Part shown: positions 58,185 to 64,000 of the stretch, piece after piece | How the letters are laid out: each line of letters opens with the position of its first letter | Numbering within the stretch: the stretch's first letter is position 1 | Origin: Methylobacter sp. S3L5C | Lineage (GTDB): Bacteria > Pseudomonadota > Gammaproteobacteria > Methylococcales > Methylomonadaceae | Assembly (NCBI RefSeq): GCF_022788635.1 | Contig: NZ_CP076024.1 | Coordinates: forward strand, 1,922,001 to 1,986,000 | Direction of reading: 5' to 3' | Length of the DNA stretch: 64,000 nucleotides | Made by a program: the position numbers and the translations under genes | The notes under the pieces: model-generated | Seen by the model: the letters and a program-made list of their open reading frames with translations, nothing else | Told to the model about the DNA's origin: nothing | Database searches by the model: none

Positions 58185-59277
58185 AATGGTTTATTTAAAC
58201 GGTGAGTATTTGCCGCTTAATGAAGCCAAAGTTTCCGTGTTGGATCGTGGATTTTTATTTGGTGACGGTATCTATGAAGTCATCCCGTCTTATTCCGGCC
58301 ATTTATTTCATTTTCAGGATCATCTACAACGTCTGGAAAACAGTCTGGCCGGTATTCGTCTGGCTAACCCGCATACCCGTGAGGAATGGTTGGCGATATT
58401 GTCGCCATTGCTGGATACCACTATTGATCAGTATATTTATCTACAGATTACCCGTGGTGTCGGCCCTAAAAGAGATCACGCTTTTCCTGACAATATACCT
58501 GCTACTGTTTTTGCCATGTGCTCGGCTATCGTGCCTTTTGCCGGATTAAATCAGGGCGTAAAAGCGGTCAGCATGGATGATAGTCGTTGGCAATTTTGCA
58601 ACATAAAAGCCATCACCTTATTAGGCAACATCCTGCATAGGCAAGAGGCTATCGATCAGGGTTGCGCCGAAGCACTGTTGGTAAAAGACGGTTATGTTGT
58701 TGAAGGTGCGGCCAGTAATGTTTTTGCCGTTATTGATGGTGTTTTGTGTACGCCACCTAAAGGCAATGATATTTTACCCGGCATTACCCGTGATGTGATT
58801 TTGGAGCTTGCACGAAAAAACAACATTGCCTGCAGCGAAGATAAAATCACCTTTGCCAACTTGCAAACAGCCAGCGAAATTTGGGTAACCAGTTCCACCC
58901 GTGAAATTGTCCCCATTGTCGAGCTTGACTCCATCAAAGTGTCAGACGGAAAGCCCGGTCCGGTATGGCATAACATGACGCGGATTTTTCAGGATTATAA
59001 AAAATCGTTGATTATGAGCGAACAAACCTTTTTTGAATTTCCTTGTCAATTTCCCGTTAAAGCCATGGGTAAAGCCGATATGGAGCTTGATTTATTGGTG
59101 ATAGAAATTGTTCGTCGCCACGCACCTGATGTTAAACCAGATGCAGTCACTTTGCGGCCGAGCAAGGACGGCAATTTCATCGCAATAACGGTCGTTATAG
59201 AAGCCTCCAGCAAAAAACAATTGGATGCGATTTATCAGGATTTAAGCGATCATCCTCATGTTTTGATGGCTTTGTAG
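58171..59277 (+). CDS. D-amino-acid transaminase fused to YbeD
   Basis: 368 residues in two parts. Residues 1-281 form a class IV PLP transaminase of the D-amino-acid type (Dat): [21 protein letters not shown] is the N-terminus, Lys146 in [12 protein letters not shown] binds PLP, and [11 protein letters not shown] and [12 protein letters not shown] follow. It would interconvert D-Ala and D-Glu with their keto acids. Residues 282-368 (from [10 protein letters not shown]) form a DUF493/YbeD regulatory domain ([40 protein letters not shown]). No stop separates them. The YbeD part begins with a Met, as if a former stop codon had been lost. In E. coli ybeD is separate between dacA and lipB. The start may be 58186. 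Confidence 0.88.
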   Translation: MTENKMVYLNGEYLPLNEAKVSVLDRGFLFGDGIYEVIPSYSGHLFHFQDHLQRLENSLAGIRLANPHTREEWLAILSPLLDTTIDQYIYLQITRGVGPKRDHAFPDNIPATVFAMCSAIVPFAGLNQGVKAVSMDDSRWQFCNIKAITLLGNILHRQEAIDQGCAEALLVKDGYVVEGAASNVFAVIDGVLCTPPKGNDILPGITRDVILELARKNNIACSEDKITFANLQTASEIWVTSSTREIVPIVELDSIKVSDGKPGPVWHNMTRIFQDYKKSLIMSEQTFFEFPCQFPVKAMGKADMELDLLVIEIVRRHAPDVKPDAVTLRPSKDGNFIAITVVIEASSKKQLDAIYQDLSDHPHVLMAL

Positions 59278-59324
59278 AGCCATTCTTTTTGGCCGCAATT
59301 TTTGAACCAATACCAGCTCTTTTA

Positions 59325-59933
59325 ATGCCAATAATACGTCACTTGGGATTACAAAATTATGAAACCAGCTGGCAGGCCATGCAGCGTTTCACCCAGGAGC
59401 GCAACGCAGATACCCCGGATGAAATCTGGATAGTGGAACACTCTCCTGTTTACACGCTGGGGTTAAGCGGTAAACGTGAGCATTTATTAAATACCGGCAA
59501 CATTCCGGTGATTAATTCTGATCGGGGTGGACAAGTCACCTATCATGGCCCCGGGCAAGTGGTTATTTATGCCTTACTGGATATTAAACGACTTAATCTG
59601 GGTGTGCGCCAACTGGTGACCATTCTTGAGCAAGCGATGATTGGCACTTTGGCAGAGAATGGTATTATCGCTGTTTCCAAAGCCGATGCGCCGGGCGTTT
59701 ACGTCAATGACCAAAAAATAGGTTCGATCGGTTTACGGATTAAAAAAAACTGTAGCTACCATGGCCTTAGTCTTAATAATGCGATGGATTTAAGTCCTTT
59801 CGAGTACATTAATACTTGCGGCTATGCAGACCTTAAAGTCACTCAATTAGCAGATCTGGGTGTTATCATTAGTTCCAGGCAACTGGCAAACTCCGTTACT
59901 CAGGCTATTACTACGGCACTCATACATGACTAA
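59325..59933 (+). CDS. lipB: LipB, octanoyltransferase
   Basis: 202 residues. LipB moves the octanoyl group from acyl carrier protein to lipoyl domains, the first step of lipoate synthesis. Visible are [29 protein letters not shown], the Lys in [10 protein letters not shown] and the catalytic Cys in [13 protein letters not shown]. The ATG at 59325 gives [13 protein letters not shown], the family start; a TTG at 59289 would add 12 atypical residues. It overlaps lipA by eight bases. Confidence 0.95.
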   Translation: MPIIRHLGLQNYETSWQAMQRFTQERNADTPDEIWIVEHSPVYTLGLSGKREHLLNTGNIPVINSDRGGQVTYHGPGQVVIYALLDIKRLNLGVRQLVTILEQAMIGTLAENGIIAVSKADAPGVYVNDQKIGSIGLRIKKNCSYHGLSLNNAMDLSPFEYINTCGYADLKVTQLADLGVIISSRQLANSVTQAITTALIHD

Positions 59934-60882
59934 TCAAGCACCCTCACGCTCTACCCCTGAATCACATGAACGTAGTGCCAAGAAACTGGCGCGTATCCCG
60001 ATAAAAGTTGAACAGTCCGATACCGTTTTGCGTAAACCTGACTGGATACGCGTAAAGCTTTCAGCCAGTGACGAGATCACCAAAATCAAACAGTTAATGC
60101 GTGAGCATAAATTGCATACGGTTTGTGAAGAAGCGGCCTGTCCCAATCTGTCTGAATGTTTTCAACACGGTACGGCAACTTTTATGATCATGGGCGATTT
60201 ATGTACCCGTCGTTGCCCTTTCTGTGATGTCGCGCATGGCAAACCACTGGCGCTGGATAAAGATGAACCGCAACATCTGGCCGATGCGATACAGGCAATG
60301 GCTTTAAAATATGTCGTTATCACCTCGGTGGATAGGGATGATTTAAGAGATGGTGGTGCCGGTCATTTTGCTGATTGTATAAAAAAAATCCGCCAGCAAA
60401 CGCCCACCACAAAAATTGAAATTCTGGTTCCGGATTTTCGTGGTCGTATTGATAAAGCCATAGACATTTTAATTAAAGAGCCCTGTGACGTGTTCAACCA
60501 TAACCTGGAAACAGTGCCACGGCTTTATAAACAAGTGCGTCCCGGTGCAGATTATCTGGGTTCTTTGCAACTGCTGGGCAAGTATGGCAGTGCGCAAAGC
60601 CAAACGCCGACTAAATCAGGATTGATGCTGGGTGTCGGCGAAGAGCAGGAAGAAGTCCATCAGGTAATGAGGGATTTATTGGCGCATGGCTGCTCAATGC
60701 TGACGCTGGGTCAATATCTACAGCCAACCAAGGCGCATTTACCCGTTAAAAGTTATATCACCCCGCAACAATTCGACGATTATGGCGCTTTTGCAAAGCA
60801 ACTGGGCTTTAAGCAAGTTGCCAGTGCGCCCATGGTCAGATCTTCTTACCATGCCGATCTTCAAGCTAAAGCCGTTATCTAA
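59926..60882 (+). CDS. lipA: LipA, lipoyl synthase
   Basis: 318 residues. LipA inserts two sulfurs into the octanoyl chain using SAM radicals. The auxiliary cluster motif [12 protein letters not shown] gives Cys67, Cys72 and Cys78; the radical-SAM motif CTRRCPFC gives Cys93, Cys97 and Cys100. [19 protein letters not shown] and [16 protein letters not shown] are further family blocks, and the conserved final SSYHA is present. The ATG at 59926 overlaps lipB; a longer start at 59860 lies inside lipB. It ends the cell-wall and lipoate run. No clear terminator follows. Confidence 0.97.
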   Translation: MTNQAPSRSTPESHERSAKKLARIPIKVEQSDTVLRKPDWIRVKLSASDEITKIKQLMREHKLHTVCEEAACPNLSECFQHGTATFMIMGDLCTRRCPFCDVAHGKPLALDKDEPQHLADAIQAMALKYVVITSVDRDDLRDGGAGHFADCIKKIRQQTPTTKIEILVPDFRGRIDKAIDILIKEPCDVFNHNLETVPRLYKQVRPGADYLGSLQLLGKYGSAQSQTPTKSGLMLGVGEEQEEVHQVMRDLLAHGCSMLTLGQYLQPTKAHLPVKSYITPQQFDDYGAFAKQLGFKQVASAPMVRSSYHADLQAKAVI

Positions 60883-60946
60883 ATAAATACCCTTATGATG
60901 CTTTTCCAAAGTGTTATAGGGGGTTCATGATTGATTTTAGCCTTAT

Positions 60947-61222
60947 ACACGATCTTCAAGTTTTCTTATTTTGAATTTATAGATTCTGGATAACCTACAA
61001 CACAGCGACTTAATAGATGTAGGCAGGAATAAGGCTTTTCAAGCGTAAGCGAGAACAAGCGTTTCCGGCTAGTTGTACGAGCCAGTCGGAAACACCCACC
61101 ACACGGCTAGGCCCTTCGGCAAGCTAAGGACAGGCTTGGGCGGTCCTTATTCCGGCTTATGCTTAATGCTTGTTATCACTGAATTCCCCGAAATCAAGAA
61201 TTAAAAACTCCAAGATTGAGTT
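60947..61222. mobile_element. Second, diverged MITE-like element
   Basis: The left end (ACACGATCTTCAAGTTTTC) and the inverse of the right end (ACTCAATCTTGGAGTTTTTA) resemble each other and the 20-bp ends of the element at 35526-35686; the right ends of both copies share AATCAAGAATTAAAAACT. Inside, GGAATAAGG (61026) and CCTTATTCC (61145) form a further inverted repeat. No open frame is inside. Confidence 0.5.
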
Positions 61223-61239
61223 ATCGGTAAATATTGATA

Positions 61240-61356
61240 TCAAGGCCTCACATCGCCATTGGATAGGTAAGTGAAAGCCATGGGCAAAAATACCATAATC
61301 GAATAAAAAAGCGCAACACCACCGACAACCTTCAATAACATATAAACTTTATCCAT
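61240..61356 (-). CDS. Probable 38-residue single-helix membrane peptide
   Basis: On the minus strand an ATG with GAGGGG six bases upstream opens 38 codons ending in TGA. The product starts MDKVYMLLKVVGG and has one hydrophobic segment (VALFYSIMVFLPMAFTYL, about 14-31), then a polar tail SNGDVRP. The good ribosome site and membrane-peptide pattern favour a real gene; no known family was recognised. Small subunits of membrane complexes look like this, but nothing nearby points to a partner. Confidence 0.55.
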   Translation of the reverse strand: MDKVYMLLKVVGGVALFYSIMVFLPMAFTYLSNGDVRP

Positions 61357-62261
61357 AATAACCCCTCATTTTTTAATCAAGTTTCTTAGTGCTATCCAAC
61401 ATATCGTAAATAAATTGAATAGCAAATTGAATTTGTTTTGGCATTATTTGAAATAAAATAAGTCATTAATTAACCTGAGTTCTGGGTAAGAAATCATAAC
61501 AATGACAATAAATTCTCTCTTCGTAAATTGAGTGCAGGCTTTTTATCTTGATAAGCCTGAAGCGTTAAGCGGATTGCAATCCCGTCACTCACATTTTAAA
61601 AACCATTAAAGCCTTCAAACATTTTGGTCAGGGTTGTAAACCCTGGCCGGCATCGTAAAATTTGCTTTGCGTCATTCAATCCTGGTATCCATGGTTACTG
61701 GATCACGCCCGTCTCTTGCTTTTCTCACCCTGCCGAGATAACGACTTATCTGTAAGATCGTCCAGCCGAAGTATTCAAAAGCCTGACTGCCTGTCAATTT
61801 CTTTACTATTCCCGAGGGATTTAGCGATAGAATTGTCTGTTTTATAGCAATTTATCAAGCCTTGATCATTAAATTATTATCTTTGTTACATTTGGTTACA
61901 ATTCATTAAGTGCTTTCGTTTATGGCTTCATGTATAGTTGCCTCACTTTAAAAAGAAAGTTTTATTATAGAAACAACATTAAATACATGGAGTGCCGCGC
62001 AAGTGTCGTTTTTATGCCGGGTTAACTGTCATTATTGATAGCACAAAAGACGGGATAATTAAAAATGCCTGTTTTAGTGATTTTATTTTTTATGGTGTTA
62101 CTTTCTTGACTTTGTATAAGTATCAACTACGCTTGTAGGTGATAACTTACTAACGACCTATCATCAATAACTTATAAGATTATTTGTAATTAAATGCTTG
62201 CTTTGTTGGCTGCTTGTCAACTGCCCGTAATTAAAATACCCAATTTATAATGGAAATTAAA
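61357..62261. other. 905-bp AT-rich gap before the adhesin-type gene
   Basis: No gene is supported here. A 61-codon frame on the plus strand at 61662-61847 has no motif or ribosome site and was not accepted. A GCCGGGTTAAC stretch near 62018 recalls the end of a c-di-GMP riboswitch, but the rest of that fold is not found. The leader of the following gene begins near 62220. Confidence 0.4.
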
Positions 62262-64000
62262 ATGCAAACAAATAGAAAAGTAACACCGGTATCTGCGGCA
62301 CCACAACCGTCAAAATGGAAGCTTCGTGCCGCGATTGGTTTGGCCTTAGGCGTCGGCTTGGCTGCACAAGGCGTTAATGCGTCGATTTTTACTTGGAATG
62401 GGGGGAGCGGTAGCAGTAGCAACTGGACAAGTAACAGTAATTGGTCTGGTACTGCTGCTACATCTAACGTAGCTACAGATTTGGTGTTTGATGTTGCTCC
62501 CGTTAACAGATTGACTCCGTCTTCTGTACCAACTACTTTGACTCTGAACAGTATTCTTTTCGGTGCTGCCAACACTAATACAAGTTCTTACACCATTGGA
62601 ACCAGCAGCAGCACTTTCACTATTGGTTCAGGCGGAGTGGTGAACAATGATAACCTTGCCCAGAATTTAGGTGCAAAATTTAGTCTGTCTAACAGCACTA
62701 CTTTTAATGCTGCAAGCGGTGACTTGAATTTTACCGGCGCGATTAATCTTAATAACGCTACGTCAGGTACAAGCACAAAAACACTAACACTCGATGGTGC
62801 CAATAATATTGCGCTTTCAGGAGTCATTAGTAACCAAACTGGCGGCAATAACAAAGGAGCATTGGTTAAAAACGGTACAGGCACAACAACGCTGAGCGGT
62901 ACCAACTCTTACACCGGTACCACCACAATCAGCGGCGGTACGCTGCAGGTCGGCGCTGGCGGCACGACCGGCACAATTAGTTCTTCGAGCGCGATCACCA
63001 ATAACGCGACGTTGGCTTTCAACCGTAGCGATGCGTTAACGGTAAGCAATGCCATCACCGGAAGCGGAAGTTTAGATAAGTTGGGTGCCGGTACGCTGAC
63101 CCTTAGTGGCAGCAATAGTTACACTGGCGCTACCAACATCAATGGCGGCACTCTGGCTTTGAATTCAAATGAGCGTCTGGCTGATACGGGTACTGTTAAT
63201 GTCAACAGCGGTGGTACCTTCGATCTTAAATCAAGGACAGAAACCATTGGCACTCTTAATTTAAATAGCGATGGTGCTGTTAAGGGTAACAGCAGTTCTT
63301 CAAGCGATAAATTGATAGTTGCTACGGATTACACCAACGCAGGTTTCGGTACCGGAAATGCTTTTGATAAATCTGCGGGAGTTACTAATACTGTTATTAA
63401 TTCATCAGCAAGTAATGCAGTTACCCAGCAAACACTGTCTATCAATGGCGGTACTGCTGCTGCCGGTAATGCCACAATGGCTTTTGGTGCCAAGCATGTA
63501 GGCGATACGGCTACGCAAACTTACAATATTGGCAACGCTCCTACCACTGGCTCTGGTCCAACTCTGCGTGGTGCTGTCACGTACACAGGTGTTCTTGATG
63601 ACCGTTTGAGCGGTTCAGGCATAGTAACTGGTGGTTCCGATTGGATAGCTACCGCAGGCAACAGTGCTGGTTCACAAAATGTAACATTCTCAACTGCTAC
63701 TGCCGGTGCCTTGAATGAGACATTGACTGTTGTTAACAACTTTAGCAATACCAATACTCAGACGTTGGCTATTACCGGTAGTGTTTATGACTATGCCAAA
63801 GTTGGCTTTCAGAATACGGGTGGTGCAGGTACTTGGGACGGTACCGGCTTGACTTTGGATTTTGGAAGCTTTACTCAAGCTATCGGCTCACAAACTGCCA
63901 CTTTTAGTCTTGCCAATATTGGCGGCCTGGATGCTCTTTATACCGATCGTCTTAATGGTAATTATACTTTCAACTTGGGTACGGCTTTCACCAGCTACAA
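62262..64000 (+). CDS. Autotransporter-type beta-strand repeat protein, partial
   Basis: The first 579 codons of a gene that continues past the window. The start ATG at 62262 has GGAAA upstream; an ATG at 62250 is the alternative. After a long basic N-terminus the signal peptide is LRAAIGLALGVGLAAQGVNA, followed by FTWNGGSGSSSNWTSNSNW. Residues about 195-290 contain autotransporter-associated repeats: GALVKNGTGTTTLSGTNSYT, GTTTISGGTLQVG and LDKLGAGTLTLSGSNSYTGA. A Ser/Thr/Asn/Gly-rich beta-solenoid continues beyond. It is an exported adhesin or S-layer-like protein; whether it ends in an autotransporter barrel or a CTERM signal is outside the window. Confidence 0.85.
   Translation, partial: MQTNRKVTPVSAAPQPSKWKLRAAIGLALGVGLAAQGVNASIFTWNGGSGSSSNWTSNSNWSGTAATSNVATDLVFDVAPVNRLTPSSVPTTLTLNSILFGAANTNTSSYTIGTSSSTFTIGSGGVVNNDNLAQNLGAKFSLSNSTTFNAASGDLNFTGAINLNNATSGTSTKTLTLDGANNIALSGVISNQTGGNNKGALVKNGTGTTTLSGTNSYTGTTTISGGTLQVGAGGTTGTISSSSAITNNATLAFNRSDALTVSNAITGSGSLDKLGAGTLTLSGSNSYTGATNINGGTLALNSNERLADTGTVNVNSGGTFDLKSRTETIGTLNLNSDGAVKGNSSSSSDKLIVATDYTNAGFGTGNAFDKSAGVTNTVINSSASNAVTQQTLSINGGTAAAGNATMAFGAKHVGDTATQTYNIGNAPTTGSGPTLRGAVTYTGVLDDRLSGSGIVTGGSDWIATAGNSAGSQNVTFSTATAGALNETLTVVNNFSNTNTQTLAITGSVYDYAKVGFQNTGGAGTWDGTGLTLDFGSFTQAIGSQTATFSLANIGGLDALYTDRLNGNYTFNLGTAFTSY

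Noticed and set aside
61662-61847. A 61-codon plus-strand frame
   Set aside because: No ribosome site, no motif and a biased composition.
61990-62040. GCCGGGTTAAC resembling the end of a c-di-GMP riboswitch
   Set aside because: No GNRA-capped P2 or AAA junction was found upstream, and the final CC is missing.
62231-63878. Several minus-strand frames of 60-115 codons opposite the repeat protein
   Set aside because: They are shadows of the Ser/Thr/Gly-rich plus-strand gene.

Overview
The window reads as a chromosomal segment of a gammaproteobacterium, most likely a methanotroph of the Methylobacter/Methylococcales type. That placement is an inference. It rests on the ruvCAB-ybgC-tolQRAB-pal-cpoB and mre-mrd-rlpA-dac-lip gene orders, on several proteins ending in a VPxPA/PEP-CTERM sorting signal, on a GNAT-nitrilase fusion, and on the glnA/ntrBC/glnK-amtB set. 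No methane-oxidation gene is in view, so the genus is not proven.

Layout. 1-8475: Holliday junction genes (ruvC end, ruvA, ruvB) run into the envelope operon ybgC-tolQRAB-pal-cpoB; its tolA is greatly enlarged by tandem repeats. 8478-9929: queE and queC (queuosine precursor), then tRNA-Lys. 9930-13114: a decayed transposase, an ornithine/lysine decarboxylase, a PssA-like phospholipid synthase and small unknown genes. 13359-17943: a pyruvate-kinase-like protein, a GNAT-nitrilase fusion and an orphan ParB-like protein. 17977-27181: recC-recB-recD on the minus strand.

27946-33188 is a surface-protein region. It holds a lamin-tail CTERM protein, a phytase-family esterase-like CTERM protein behind a probable cyclic-di-GMP-I riboswitch, and a PhoX-like CTERM protein split by a fresh 932-bp IS5-family element (18-bp perfect ends, AAT duplication). 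33466-35308 carries a TIGR02466-type oxygenase, a lipoprotein and a small DNA-binding-like protein with a palindromic operator. 35526-35686 is a MITE-like element, with a relative at 60947-61222.

35878-44342 is a nitrogen block: a BBP2-type porin with its own sigma-54 promoter and NtrC-like site, glnA, ntrB-ntrC, then glnK-amtB behind a textbook sigma-54 promoter and an NtrC enhancer site. 44648-45916 is an orphan PD-(D/E)XK nuclease. 46052-49250 is gatCAB on the minus strand.

49501-60882 is one long cell-shape and peptidoglycan run: mreB, mreC, mreD, mrdA, rodA, mltB, rlpA, dacA, a D-amino-acid transaminase fused in frame to YbeD, lipB and lipA. mreC seems to have no ordinary start codon; the best-placed start is AUA. 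The end holds intergenic repeats, a probable 38-residue membrane peptide and the first 1.7 kb of a large autotransporter-type beta-strand repeat protein that runs off the window.

The most unusual observations are the nitrogen-type (sigma-54/NtrC) control signals on a porin, the c-di-GMP riboswitch on a CTERM surface protein, the AUA start of mreC, the Dat-YbeD fusion and the TolA repeat expansion. I saw no CRISPR array, prophage or complete defence island.
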